Of a stretch of DNA of 64,000 nucleotides, positions 1 to 7,983 are shown piece after piece. Origin of the DNA: Streptomyces sp. NBC_00289 (GTDB lineage Bacteria; Actinomycetota; Actinomycetes; Streptomycetales; Streptomycetaceae); contig NZ_CP108046.1 in the NCBI RefSeq assembly GCF_041435115.1, forward strand, positions 8,866,001 to 8,930,000. Direction: 5' to 3'. Each line of letters opens with the position of its first letter. The stretch's first letter is position 1. Both the position numbers and the translations under genes were made by a program. The notes under the pieces were generated by a model that was not told the DNA's origin, searched no databases, and saw only the letters and a program-made list of their open reading frames with translations.

Positions 1-306
1 GTGCGCGGCGAGGGCCTGGGTGCAGCCCCGCAGCAGGACGTTGAAGTTGGGATCCTCGAAGAACCGCTCCTGCGGCTCGGTGAGCAGGAACCCGACCGAG
101 TCGGACCGCCCGGTGATCAGCGAGCGGGCGTGCCGGTTGACGACGTAGCCGGTCTTGCGGATGGCCGCGTTCACCGCCTCGAGAGCGGCCGGGCTGACGT
201 AGTGCCCGCCGTTGAGCACGCGCGAGACGGTTCCCCGTGACACTCCCGCCACCCGCGCCACATCGTGAATCGTCGGCGGTCTGCGCCGGCCCCCCGGATT
301 GTTCAT
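1..306 (-). CDS. LacI-family transcriptional regulator, N-terminal part (cut by window edge)
   Basis: The first 102 residues of a LacI/GalR-type repressor are visible; the rest lies beyond the left edge. The ATG is at 304-306 on the reverse strand. A classical LacI helix-turn-helix follows a short basic tail (DVARVAGVSRGTVSRVLN, about residues 13-30), then the hinge and the first strand of the periplasmic-binding-protein-like domain (SDSVGFLLTEP). Family members repress sugar-uptake or glycosidase genes and release DNA on binding a sugar. The target genes are not in the window, so the ligand cannot be named. Confidence 0.9.
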   Translation of the reverse strand, partial: MNNPGGRRRPPTIHDVARVAGVSRGTVSRVLNGGHYVSPAALEAVNAAIRKTGYVVNRHARSLITGRSDSVGFLLTEPQERFFEDPNFNVLLRGCTQALAAH

Positions 307-480
307 GGTCACGACCTTACGACTCCGCGCGGCGGTTCGAGGCCCCTGAGCGGGTGGACGATCCGAACGCCGGCTCCGGCGGCACGTGGTATCCGTGCAC
401 CTGCCGGAACAACCCACACCTTCTCCCGGCCGGGGTCCTGTGCGGGCCGGCCCGGGCGCGTGCCCGTCAGGCGCCTTCGC

Positions 481-1230
481 TCAGTCCGAACGCGGCTCGG
501 CAGTGTCGCCCGAGGTCGTTTCCGCTTTCGTGTAGAGGACCTCGCGGGCCTGCTCCGAGGCGCGGATCATGCTCTCGCCGACGAAGTCGACGAAGCGGGC
601 GATGCCCTGGAGGCGGGCCGCCGCCGGGGTGTCGGGCCCGAGGACGCGGACGCCCTGCCGTGCGGTCTCGGCGAGCTGGGCGTGGGCCCGGGCGGCGGCG
701 ATCATGCCCTGGTACCAGACGTCGTCGTCGGCGACGTAGCGCTCGCGGCGGCGTTCGTCCCGTTCCCGGCGGATGAGGCCCTGGCTTTCCAGGAACGTGA
801 TCGCCTTGGAGATGGACGCCGGGCTGACCTGGAGGTGCTGGACGAGTTCCGACGCGGTGAGGCTGCCCGCGTCGGTGGTGTAGAGGGACACGAGCACCCG
901 GGACATCATCTTCGGCAACCCCTGTTGCATGAGGAGCGTGGTGAACGACTCCTCGTACTCGCGCACGGCCTCGGCGTCGCGTCCGTCGGCCTGCGGGGGC
1001 GCCTGACGCCCCCGGGGCGCGGTCTGCCTGCGCTGGTGGGCGCGGCGTTCGGTGGCGCGGTGGGCCAGGTCGGCGCGGTAGGCGGTGGGGCCGCCGTTCC
1101 GCATCACCTCACGCGTGATCGTCGAGGTGGGCCGGTCGAGACGTCTGGCGATCTCCGCGTAGGCGAGCCCGTCGGCCAGCCCCAGCGCGATCTGCTGGCG
1201 TTCCTGCTGGGTGAGCCTGCCTCCCGGCAT
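481..1230 (-). CDS. MarR/GbsR-like regulator with an extra N-terminal HTH
   Basis: A 249-residue regulator, started at the ATG at 1230 because the MPGGRLTQQER beginning fits; the frame stays open further upstream without a convincing start. Residues about 5-42 form an HTH_38-like helix-turn-helix (LADGLAYAEIARRLDRP) of the kind found at the N-terminus of IS30-type transposases. After a basic linker, residues about 86-165 form a MarR/GbsR winged helix (ASELVQHLQVSPASISKAI). It is divergent from the DUF4097/ABC operon, and the space between holds several TTGCAACG-type inverted repeats, so it probably controls that operon and itself. Domain calls are by eye. Confidence 0.85.
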   Translation of the reverse strand: MPGGRLTQQERQQIALGLADGLAYAEIARRLDRPTSTITREVMRNGGPTAYRADLAHRATERRAHQRRQTAPRGRQAPPQADGRDAEAVREYEESFTTLLMQQGLPKMMSRVLVSLYTTDAGSLTASELVQHLQVSPASISKAITFLESQGLIRRERDERRRERYVADDDVWYQGMIAAARAHAQLAETARQGVRVLGPDTPAAARLQGIARFVDFVGESMIRASEQAREVLYTKAETTSGDTAEPRSD

Positions 1231-1290
1231 CGCGATGTCCCCTCTCACGGTTCCCTGACGCTTCCCAGCATAGCGTTCACTTTCTATCCA

Positions 1291-1342
1291 ATGCAACGAG
1301 GGGGCAAGCTGTCGTTGCATTAAAAACAGGACCGTTGCAACG
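1291..1342. promoter_or_regulatory. Inverted-repeat operators between the MarR-like gene and the ABC operon
   Basis: ATGCAACGA (1291-1299) faces TCGTTGCAT (1312-1320) as a perfect 9-base inverted repeat. A second palindrome, CGTTGCAACG, lies at 1333-1342. Both share the TTGCAACG core and sit in the 229-base gap between divergent genes. Weaker related elements (CAAC...GTTG near 1381-1394, AACGC...GCGTT at 1406-1421) follow towards the ABC operon. They are likely binding sites for the adjacent regulator. Confidence 0.6.
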
Positions 1343-1459
1343 AAAGTGTGGCTCTGAGCTGCTCTTATGTTGATGCGATGCAACATGCTTGTTGTGTGAT
1401 CTGTGAACGCAACGTAGCGTTTCCGGTGTCAGAAACAACAAGCGCAGGAGGAGAGCACC

Positions 1460-2128
1460 ATGCAGAAGTTCGACACCCCCACCCCGGTCTCCGCCGTCCT
1501 CGACATCCCCGCGGGGCGCGTCCAGTTCATCGCCGCCGACCGGGCCGACACCGTCGTCGAGGTCCTGCCCGCGGACGCCTCGAAGGGCCGCGACGTGAAG
1601 GCCGCGGAGCGGATCGAGGTCGCATACGGCGACGGCGTCCTGCGAATCCAGGCCCCCGCGGCGAAGAACCAGTACTTCGGCGCCTCCGGCTTCATCGAGG
1701 TCACGGTCCAGCTGCCCGCCGGTTCCCGCATCGAGGCGAAGGCGGCCAGCGCCGAGTTCCGGGCCGTCGGACGGTTCGGAGACATCGCCTTCGACGGCGC
1801 GCACGGCGCGGTCAAGATCGACGAGGCCGCGAGCGTCCGCCTCACCGCCCTCGCCGGTGACGTCTCGGTCGGACGCCTGGGCGGCCCCGCGGAGATCAGC
1901 ACCCAGAAGGGCGACATCACCATCGACGAGGCCGTGCACGGCACGGTCGTGCTGCGCACCCAGATGGGCGACGTGTCGGTCCGCGCCGCCGCCGGAGTCT
2001 CCGCCTCGCTGGACGCCGGTACCAGCTACGGCCGTATCAACAACGCGCTCAGGAACACCGAGGACAGCGCCGACCTGAACATCCACGCGACCACCGCCTA
2101 CGGCGACATCGACGCCCGCAGCCTCTGA
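1460..2128 (+). CDS. DUF4097-family beta-repeat protein
   Basis: A 222-residue protein of the DUF4097 type, built of repeated short beta-strands (for example GDVSVGRLGGPAEISTQKGD and GDITIDEAVHGTVVLRTQMG) that should form a right-handed beta-solenoid. No signal peptide or membrane segment is visible, so it is probably cytoplasmic. A strong ribosome binding site (CAGGAGGAGAG) precedes the ATG. It is the first gene of an operon with an ABC ATPase 13 bases downstream and a permease. DUF4097 proteins often accompany such exporters, but their role is not known. Confidence 0.85.
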   Translation: MQKFDTPTPVSAVLDIPAGRVQFIAADRADTVVEVLPADASKGRDVKAAERIEVAYGDGVLRIQAPAAKNQYFGASGFIEVTVQLPAGSRIEAKAASAEFRAVGRFGDIAFDGAHGAVKIDEAASVRLTALAGDVSVGRLGGPAEISTQKGDITIDEAVHGTVVLRTQMGDVSVRAAAGVSASLDAGTSYGRINNALRNTEDSADLNIHATTAYGDIDARSL

Positions 2129-2141
2129 AGGAGCACGCATC

Positions 2142-3104
2142 ATGACCAACCTGGCCATCGCGGCGAACGGGCTGCGCAAGTCCTACGGCGACAAGGTCGT
2201 CCTCGACGGCATCGACCTGGCCGTCCCCGCCGGCACCGTCTTCTCGCTGCTCGGCCCGAACGGCGCCGGCAAGACCACCGCCGTGAAGATCCTCTCCACC
2301 CTGATCTCCGCCGACCCGGACAGCGGCGACATCCACATCGGCGGTCACGACCCGGCCGCCGACCCGCAGGCGGTGCGCGCCGCGATCGGCGTCACCGGGC
2401 AGTTCTCCGCCGTCGACGGCCTGATCACCGGTGAGGAGAACATGCTCCTCATGGCGGACCTGCACCACCTCTCCCGCCGTGAGGGGCGGCGGGTCGCCGC
2501 CGAGCTGCTGGAGCGGTTCGACCTGGCGGAGGTGGCGAAGAAGCCCGCCTCCACCTACTCCGGCGGCATGAAGCGCCGCCTGGACATCGCGATGACGCTG
2601 GTCGGCAGCCCGCGGATCATCTTCCTCGACGAGCCGACCACCGGCCTCGACCCGCGCGCCCGGCACGGCATGTGGCAGATCATCCGCGAGCTGGTCACGG
2701 GTGGGGTCACCGTCTTCCTCACCACCCAGTACCTGGAGGAGGCCGACGAGCTCGCCGACCGTATCGCCGTGCTCCACGGCGGCACGATCGCCGCCGAGGG
2801 CACCGCCGAGGAGTTGAAGCGGCTGGTCCCGGGCGGACATGTGCGGCTGCGCTTCACCGACCCGGCGGCATACCGGGCCGCCGCTTCCGCCCTGCGCGAG
2901 GTCACCCTCGATGACGAGGCGCTGGCGCTGCAGATCCCCAGCGGCGGCAGCCAGCGCGAACTGCGCACCGTCCTCGACCGGCTGGACGCGGCCGGCATCG
3001 AGGCGGACGAGCTGACGATGCACACCCCCGACCTCGACGACGTGTTCTTCGCCCTGACCGGCGGCGCCGGCATCCCCGCCCAGCCCAAGGAGGCTGTCCG
3101 ATGA
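2142..3104 (+). CDS. ABC transporter ATP-binding protein (DrrA type)
   Basis: A 320-residue ATPase subunit of a drug-type ABC exporter. It shows Walker A (GPNGAGKTT, about residue 39), the signature YSGGMKRRLDIA (about 142), Walker B (IIFLDEPTTGLD, about 163) and a C-terminal extension of about 80 residues typical of DrrA (daunorubicin resistance) proteins. Its stop overlaps the permease start in an ATGA, so the two are translationally coupled. With the permease it should form an inner-membrane efflux pump; the substrate cannot be read from sequence. Confidence 0.95.
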   Translation: MTNLAIAANGLRKSYGDKVVLDGIDLAVPAGTVFSLLGPNGAGKTTAVKILSTLISADPDSGDIHIGGHDPAADPQAVRAAIGVTGQFSAVDGLITGEENMLLMADLHHLSRREGRRVAAELLERFDLAEVAKKPASTYSGGMKRRLDIAMTLVGSPRIIFLDEPTTGLDPRARHGMWQIIRELVTGGVTVFLTTQYLEEADELADRIAVLHGGTIAAEGTAEELKRLVPGGHVRLRFTDPAAYRAAASALREVTLDDEALALQIPSGGSQRELRTVLDRLDAAGIEADELTMHTPDLDDVFFALTGGAGIPAQPKEAVR

Positions 3105-3919
3105 GCACCCCCCTGGCTCCCACCCGTCCGACCCGGCTCTCCCTCGCCGTACGCGACTCGTCCACGATGCTGCGACGCAACCTCCTGCACGCGAGGCGCT
3201 ATCCGTCCCTCACCCTGAACCTGCTGCTGACCCCGATCATGTTGCTGCTGCTCTTCGTCTACATCTTCGGCGACACGATGAGCTCGGGCATCGGCGGCGG
3301 CACGCCCGACCGCTCCGCGTACATCGCGTACGTCGTCCCGGGCCTGCTGCTGATGACCATCGGCAGCACCGTGGTCGGAACCGCGGTCTCCGTCTCCAAC
3401 GACATGACCGAGGGCATCATCGCCCGCTTCCGCACCATGGCGATCCACCGCCCTTCGGTGCTCGTCGGGCACGTCGTCGGCAGCGTGCTGCAGTCGATCA
3501 CGAGCGTGGTCCTCGTGGGTGCCGTCGCCGTCGCCATCGGCTTCCGGTCAACGGACGCGACCGCCCTGGAGTGGCTGGCGGCGTTCGGGCTGCTCGTGCT
3601 CTTCGCCCTGGCACTCACCTGGATCGCCGTCGGCATGGGCCTGGTCAGCCCCAACGCCGAGGCCGCCGGCAACAACGCCATGCCGCTGATCCTGCTGCCG
3701 CTTCTGTCCAGCGCCTTCACACCGGTCGAATCCATGCCCGGCTGGTTCCAGCCGATCGCCGAGTACCAACCCTTCACGCCCGCCATCGAAACCCTGCGGG
3801 GCCTGTTGCTCGGCAGCGAGATCGGCCACAACGGGTGGCTCGCCGTCGTCTGGTGCCTGGCTCTCACGGTGCTCGGCTTTTTCTGGTCGACCTCCACGTT
3901 CAACCGCGACCCGAAGTAG
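3101..3919 (+). CDS. ABC-2 type permease (DrrB type)
   Basis: A 272-residue membrane subunit with about six hydrophobic segments and the ABC-2 pattern (IMLLLLFVYIFGDTM near residues 46-60; AAGNNAMPLILLPLLSSAFTP near 188-208). The ATG at 3101 overlaps the ATPase stop. It should pair with the preceding ATPase as an exporter controlled by the divergent MarR-like regulator. A GC-rich hairpin 13 bases after the stop probably ends the operon. Confidence 0.94.
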   Translation: MSTPLAPTRPTRLSLAVRDSSTMLRRNLLHARRYPSLTLNLLLTPIMLLLLFVYIFGDTMSSGIGGGTPDRSAYIAYVVPGLLLMTIGSTVVGTAVSVSNDMTEGIIARFRTMAIHRPSVLVGHVVGSVLQSITSVVLVGAVAVAIGFRSTDATALEWLAAFGLLVLFALALTWIAVGMGLVSPNAEAAGNNAMPLILLPLLSSAFTPVESMPGWFQPIAEYQPFTPAIETLRGLLLGSEIGHNGWLAVVWCLALTVLGFFWSTSTFNRDPK

Positions 3920-3932
3920 CCGCCGTGACAGC

Positions 3933-3952
3933 GCGGAAGGACCACCTTCCGC
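3933..3952 (+). terminator. Hairpin terminator after the ABC operon
   Basis: A perfect 8-base stem, GCGGAAGG / CCTTCCGC, with a 4-base loop (ACCA), starts 13 bases after the permease stop. There is no run of T, as is usual for Streptomyces hairpin terminators. Confidence 0.6.
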
Positions 3953-4235
3953 AAACCCGTCCGCCCCAGGGTGGCGTACGCCGGCACCGCGTCGGCCTAC
4001 GCCGCCTCGTCGGCGTTCCCGGCCGGACGCCGGACGCCGGACGCCGGCCACCGGCCGCCGGGCCCGGGGCTGAGCCCCACGACGCCCGACCCTCACACCT
4101 GGGGCGGGGTCGAACGCACTTTCCGCGCAAGGGAGTTCGGTACCGGACAAAAGGTGCGGAGTCGCGGACATGATGACCTCGTCTGCGGGACAGTGGGAGG
4201 ACGCGGTCGAGGAGGGCTCGGACGGAGGGGACGAG
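3953..4235. other. Intergenic region with CCGGACG repeats
   Basis: This gap carries short imperfect tandem copies of a CCGGACG unit near 4023-4047 and no convincing gene. The ArsR-like frame extends back to an ATG at 4170, but the better ribosome binding site lies further in. No clear promoter could be assigned. Confidence 0.4.
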
Positions 4236-4523
4236 ATGCTGAGGACTTCCGTCAGTGCGAGGCGGCTGGACATCCTGGAGTGGCTGAAGGACCCGGTCGC
4301 ACACTTCCCGCCGCAGCGGCACGGCGACCCCGTCGAGGACGGGGTCACGGCAGGTGCGGTCGCCGACAAGCTCGGCGTGCGCCGTTCGGTCGCGGTCACC
4401 CACCTCGGCCTGCTCGTGGACCTCGGCCTGCTCCGCACCAGGAAGATCCGGCGGCGCACCTATTACCGGCGCGACGAGGTACGGATAGCCGAGGTGGCGC
4501 GCATGTTCGAAAAGGGCTGGTAG
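4236..4523 (+). CDS. ArsR-like winged-helix regulator
   Basis: A 95-residue winged helix-turn-helix protein. It begins MLRTSVSARRLDILEWL and contains VADKLGVRRSVAVTHLGLL as recognition helix region and a wing RTRKIRRRTYYRRD. The start at 4236 follows a good GGAGGGG at 6-7 bases; an in-frame ATG at 4170 would add 22 acidic residues with a poorer site. No metal-binding cysteine pair is visible, so it is probably not a metal sensor. It lies 154 bases before the SMP-30-like gene on the same strand and may regulate it. Confidence 0.8.
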   Translation: MLRTSVSARRLDILEWLKDPVAHFPPQRHGDPVEDGVTAGAVADKLGVRRSVAVTHLGLLVDLGLLRTRKIRRRTYYRRDEVRIAEVARMFEKGW

Positions 4524-4677
4524 GGCCGCCTGTTCGACCACCCTCGGCAGAACCGGGCGTTGAGAGAGGCCGGTGGCGCCTGGTACTCCGGAACGGCCGG
4601 TAAGGCCCGGTGAGGAAGGGGCCGCGGGGGTACACACCCGCCAGGTTCCCCCGGGCGACATGGAAGGACAGACGCGC

Positions 4678-5640
4678 ATGGACCGTCCCACTGCTCTCGT
4701 CCCACGGCACTACATCGCGATCGGCGGGCGCGGCCCCGAGGACGTGGTCGCCGACTCCCACGGCCGGGTGATCACCGGAGTGGAGGACGGCCGCATCCTG
4801 CGGATCGACGGGCTGACCGATCCCTCCGCGACCCTCGTCGAGGTACTCGCCGAGACCGGCGGCAGGCCCTTGGGCCTCGAACTCCTCCCGGAAAACGCCC
4901 TGTTGGTGTGCGACGCCGAACGCGGCCTGCTGCGCGTCGGACTCGACGACGGCGTCGTCCGCGTCCTCGCCGACTCACTGGCGGGGGAGCGGCTGCGGTT
5001 CTGCAGCAATGTGGTCGCCCTGTCCGACGGCAGCGTCTGCTTCACCGTCTCCAGCCGCCGCTACCCCCTGGAACAGTGGATCGGCGATCTGGTCGAGCAC
5101 ACCGGGACGGGCCGGCTGCTGCGCCTGGCCCCCGGCAGCGACACGCCCCAAGTACTGCTGGAGGGACTCCAGTTCGCCAACGGCCTGGCGTCGAGCGGTG
5201 ACGAGTCCTTCCTCGTCGTCGCCGAGACCGGCGCGTACCGGCTGACCCGCTACTGGCTCGCGGGGCCGAAGGCAGGCCGGAGCGAGCCGTTCGTCGAGGA
5301 CCTCCCGGGCATGCCCGACAATCTGTGGCGCGGCGGCACCGACGGGCTGATCCGGGTCGCGCTGGCGGGCCCCCGAGTGCCCCCGCTGGACCTGCTGCAT
5401 CGCGGTACGCCGACGCTCCGCCGTGCCGCCGCAAGCGTCGCGGTGCGCGCCCCCTTCCGCCCCACCGGGACGATCGGCGTCCTGGCCGTCGACGACCAGG
5501 GCAACGTGGTCCAGCACCTTGCCCGCCGTCGCTCCGGTTTCCGTATGGTCACCGCCGTCTGCGAGGCCGCCGGGCACCTCGTTCTGGGGAGCCTGCGGGA
5601 GCGGGGCGTGGCCGTGTGTGAGGCGCCCGCCCCGAAATGA
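4678..5640 (+). CDS. SMP-30/strictosidine synthase-like beta-propeller protein
   Basis: A 320-residue protein of the SMP-30/gluconolactonase/strictosidine synthase fold, made of repeated blades such as GPEDVVADSHGRVITGVEDG, GLELLPENALLVCDAERG and LQFANGLASSGDESFLVVAE. Family members are metal-dependent lactonases or related hydrolases; the exact substrate cannot be told. The ATG at 4678 has GGAAGGA nine bases upstream. There is no signal peptide. Confidence 0.82.
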   Translation: MDRPTALVPRHYIAIGGRGPEDVVADSHGRVITGVEDGRILRIDGLTDPSATLVEVLAETGGRPLGLELLPENALLVCDAERGLLRVGLDDGVVRVLADSLAGERLRFCSNVVALSDGSVCFTVSSRRYPLEQWIGDLVEHTGTGRLLRLAPGSDTPQVLLEGLQFANGLASSGDESFLVVAETGAYRLTRYWLAGPKAGRSEPFVEDLPGMPDNLWRGGTDGLIRVALAGPRVPPLDLLHRGTPTLRRAAASVAVRAPFRPTGTIGVLAVDDQGNVVQHLARRRSGFRMVTAVCEAAGHLVLGSLRERGVAVCEAPAPK

Positions 5641-5649
5641 CCCGGATGC

Positions 5650-5850
5650 GTGCCCGGCGTCGATGGCGTCGATGCCGGAGAACGGGTCCCCGCCTTCCTG
5701 ACGCGGCTCGACGAACTCCGCCCCGAGAGCAAGGGCGGTCCTCGACGCCCCCGAAGTTTTCATCCGGTACGTCACCCGCGGCGAGGCGGAGTCCGACAGT
5801 CCGGGCGAAACGGGCAGGGTGGGTGTCGTAAAGGGTAAGAGGTCGTTGTG
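5650..5850 (+). pseudogene. DUF190 protein remnant (fluoride-exporter partner)
   Basis: One frame from 5650 gives GVDAGERVPAFLTRLDEL, which matches the C-terminal half of DUF190 proteins (usual pattern xVDxEERIRAFLPxLDEL). The match then jumps to another frame giving VLDAPEVFIRYVTR, like the DUF190 ending (LxxVEVIRYxGR). The N-terminal half is missing and at least one frameshift separates the pieces. DUF190 genes commonly sit directly before crcB, as here. Identification is by eye. Confidence 0.65.
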
Positions 5851-6254
5851 AACTGGGCGCCGGCCGTCGCAAGGGCGATGGCCGGCGCTCCGCAGCGCCA
5901 CCTCACCGGCCCGCGTGATGCGGTCGGGACGCGACCCGATCCTCCCCCGGGGCGCACTGGTGGTGAACCTCACCGGTTGTCTCGTTCTCGGCGCTGACCG
6001 GCGCTGACCGGCGCGGTCGCCCCGGGAGCCGCGGACTCCCGCCTTCAGCTGCTCCGGGGGCGGGCCCGGGCGGGGCCCGGATGACGTGCTCCACGTTCTC
6101 TTACGAGACACTGCGGCTGACCGGGACGGCGGCGGGCCTCTACGCTGCCGCCAACGTCGTCGACAGCGTGACGGCGGGCCTCGGTGCGGCACGGGCCGGG
6201 GTGTCGATCACCCGGGCCGTGCGGACGTGGGCGGCCGGGCGCTTGCACGCGTAG
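5848..6254 (+). pseudogene. crcB: crcB fluoride channel pseudogene
   Basis: The pieces of a CrcB (Fluc-type fluoride channel) protein appear in order but in different frames. The N-terminus starts at GTG 5848 (MNWAPAVARAMAGAPQRHLT). PRGALVVNLTGCLVLG lies at about 5940-5990 in a second frame. TCSTFSYETLRLTGTAAGLY lies from 6084 to about 6143, ending at a TAG at 6252-6254. Spacing between blocks is close to a normal 120-130 residue CrcB, so the damage is mostly frameshifts. One is probably a 10-base tandem duplication (GGCGCTGACC twice, about 5990-6009). An intact copy elsewhere in the genome is possible. Confidence 0.75.
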
Positions 6255-6302
6255 TCGAGACTGTTCACCGCACAGTCGACCAACTCCTCAGAACTGGATT
6301 CC

Positions 6303-7139
6303 ATGAGCGTCATCAACGTCGGTCAGGCCGTGGTCCTCGGAGCCGTCGAGGGGGTGACCGAGTTCCTGCCCGTCTCCTCCACCGGCCATCTGAAGATCAC
6401 CGAGGGCCTGATGAACATCCCCGTCGACAACGACGCGGTCGTGGGGTTCTCGGCCGTCATCCAGGTCGGCGCGATCGCCGCCGTGCTCGTGTACTTCTTC
6501 AAGGACATCGTGCGCATCGTCTCCGCCTGGGGCCGTGGTCTGCGGAACAAGGAGGAGCGCCACCACCACGACTACAAGTTCGCCTGGTGGGTGATCTACG
6601 CGACGATCCCGATCGTGATCGTCGGGCTGGCAGCCAAGCCGCTGATCGAAGGACCGCTCGCCTCCCTGTGGGTGGTCGCCGGCTCGTTGATCGCCGGCAG
6701 TGGTGTGATGTGGGCGGCGGACCAGATGGGACGGCACAAGCGCGGGGAGGACGACACCTCGTTCAAGGACGCGATGCTGGTCGGCAGTTCACAGATCCTC
6801 GCCCTGCTCTTCCCCGGCTTCTCGCGCTCCGGCGCCACCATGTCGACGGCTCTGATCCTCGACCTGGACCGGGTCGCGGCGACCCGCCTCTCGTTCTTCC
6901 TCGGCATCCCGGCCCTGACCGGCGCCGGCCTGTACGAACTGAAGGACGCCCTGGGTACGGGCGTCGGCGTCGCCCCCCTCGCCGTCGGCACCGCGGTCTC
7001 CTTCGTGGTCGCGTACGGCTCCATCGCCTGGCTGCTGAAGTTCGTCGCCAAGCACTCCTTCAACGCCTTCGTGATCTACCGGCTCGTCATCGGCGTGGCC
7101 CTCTTCGGGCTGCTCGCCGGGGGCGTGCTCGACAGCTGA
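6303..7139 (+). CDS. uppP: Undecaprenyl-diphosphatase UppP (BacA)
   Basis: A 278-residue polytopic membrane enzyme that dephosphorylates undecaprenyl diphosphate to recycle the lipid carrier for cell-wall synthesis; overproduction is known to give bacitracin resistance. The two family motifs are present: EGVTEFLPVSSTGHL (about residues 14-28) and PGFSRSGATMS (about 171-181). Length is normal. The ATG at 6303 has only a weak ribosome binding site. The gene stands alone after the crcB relic and is followed by a strong hairpin terminator. Confidence 0.96.
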   Translation: MSVINVGQAVVLGAVEGVTEFLPVSSTGHLKITEGLMNIPVDNDAVVGFSAVIQVGAIAAVLVYFFKDIVRIVSAWGRGLRNKEERHHHDYKFAWWVIYATIPIVIVGLAAKPLIEGPLASLWVVAGSLIAGSGVMWAADQMGRHKRGEDDTSFKDAMLVGSSQILALLFPGFSRSGATMSTALILDLDRVAATRLSFFLGIPALTGAGLYELKDALGTGVGVAPLAVGTAVSFVVAYGSIAWLLKFVAKHSFNAFVIYRLVIGVALFGLLAGGVLDS

Positions 7140-7153
7140 GCGGATGGGCCCAG

Positions 7154-7189
7154 CGGGGTGTGAAGTCGGTTTTCAGGCTTCACGCCCCG
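7154..7189 (+). terminator. Hairpin terminator after uppP
   Basis: A 12-base stem, CGGGGTGTGAAG / CTTCACGCCCCG with one G-T pair, and a 12-base loop, begins 15 bases after the uppP stop and is followed by a T-rich stretch (ATCTTTTCTTTC). It is one of the clearest terminators in the window. Confidence 0.8.
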
Positions 7190-7211
7190 TGAATCTTTTC
7201 TTTCAGGTGCC

Positions 7212-7241
7212 TTGACAGTCCGCTCCCGCCGCCCGCAGGAT
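7212..7241 (+). promoter_or_regulatory. Promoter of the amino acid utilisation operon (leaderless)
   Basis: TTGACA (7212-7217) and CAGGAT (7236-7241) are 18 bases apart. Transcription would start about seven bases further on, at or next to the GTG at 7249. The regulator mRNA is therefore probably leaderless, which fits the weak ribosome binding site. Confidence 0.6.
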
Positions 7242-7248
7242 CACTTCC

Positions 7249-7983
7249 GTGAACCTGTCAGACAGCCAGACAGGTGGTGCGGTCCCGCGGCGCGTCAGCG
7301 CCATGGAAGCGGTGCTGGCCCACCTCCGCGGCGCCATCGAGCGCGGTACCTACGCCATCGGCGACAAGCTCCCCTCCGAGGCGGAGCTGTGCCGCACCCT
7401 CGAGGTCTCCCGCCCCGTGCTCCGCGAGTCACTGCGCGCCCTGCAGACCATGGGGCTGACGGTCTCCAAGACCGGCAAGGGCACCTTCGTGGTCGCCAAC
7501 ACCGTCGAGGACCCCACCTTCGGCGACTACGCGGCCAGCGACCTGCTGGAGGTGCGCCGCCACATCGAGATCCCGGTCGCCGGCTACGCGGCCCGGCGCC
7601 GCACCCCGGAGAACCTGGACCACCTGGCCCACCTCCTGGACCGCATGGAGCAGGAGACCGACACCACCGCGTGGGTCGCGATGGACTCGCTCTTCCACCT
7701 CGCCGTGGCCGAGGCCGCCCAGAACCCGGTCTTCCGCCGGGTCATCGAGGAGATCCGCGACGCGCTGGCCCGCCAGTCCGCGTTCCTCAACGAGCTCGGC
7801 GGCCGTCGGGAGCAGTCCAACCGCGAGCACCGCGCGATCGTCGAGGCGCTGCTCGACGGCAGCGAACACGACGCCGTCGAGGCCATGGCGCACCACCTCG
7901 ACCGCGTCGAGACCACCCTCACCCACATCGTGCGCAACCCCCGGCGCACGGACACTCCCATGGAAGGCGGACCCGAGGCGTGA
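7249..7983 (+). CDS. FadR/GntR-family regulator (FCD domain)
   Basis: A 244-residue regulator. The N-terminal GntR winged helix spans about residues 18-86 (KLPSEAELCRTLEVSRPVLR; GLTVSKTGKGTFV), followed by an all-helical FCD ligand domain with DSLFHLAVAEAA and a metal/ligand histidine pattern (REHRAIVEALLDG). It starts the operon and overlaps the permease by GTGA, so its effector is likely asparagine, aspartate or a related metabolite. The GTG start is supported by the promoter seven bases upstream; an ATG at 7303 is an alternative. Confidence 0.9.
   Translation: MNLSDSQTGGAVPRRVSAMEAVLAHLRGAIERGTYAIGDKLPSEAELCRTLEVSRPVLRESLRALQTMGLTVSKTGKGTFVVANTVEDPTFGDYAASDLLEVRRHIEIPVAGYAARRRTPENLDHLAHLLDRMEQETDTTAWVAMDSLFHLAVAEAAQNPVFRRVIEEIRDALARQSAFLNELGGRREQSNREHRAIVEALLDGSEHDAVEAMAHHLDRVETTLTHIVRNPRRTDTPMEGGPEA
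7253..7275. promoter_or_regulatory. Candidate FadR-type operator over the regulator start
   Basis: ACCTGTC (7253-7259) and GACAGGT (7269-7275) form a perfect 7-base inverted repeat with a 9-base spacer, just inside the 5' end of the transcript. Binding here would block its own transcription. Confidence 0.5.

Noticed and set aside
481..1230. IS30-type transposase
   Set aside because: Only the short N-terminal HTH resembles IS30; the rest is a MarR/GbsR regulator. There is no DDE domain, terminal inverted repeats or target duplication.
5500..5850. Fluoride riboswitch before the DUF190-crcB relic
   Set aside because: I looked for the conserved fluoride riboswitch core and did not see it.
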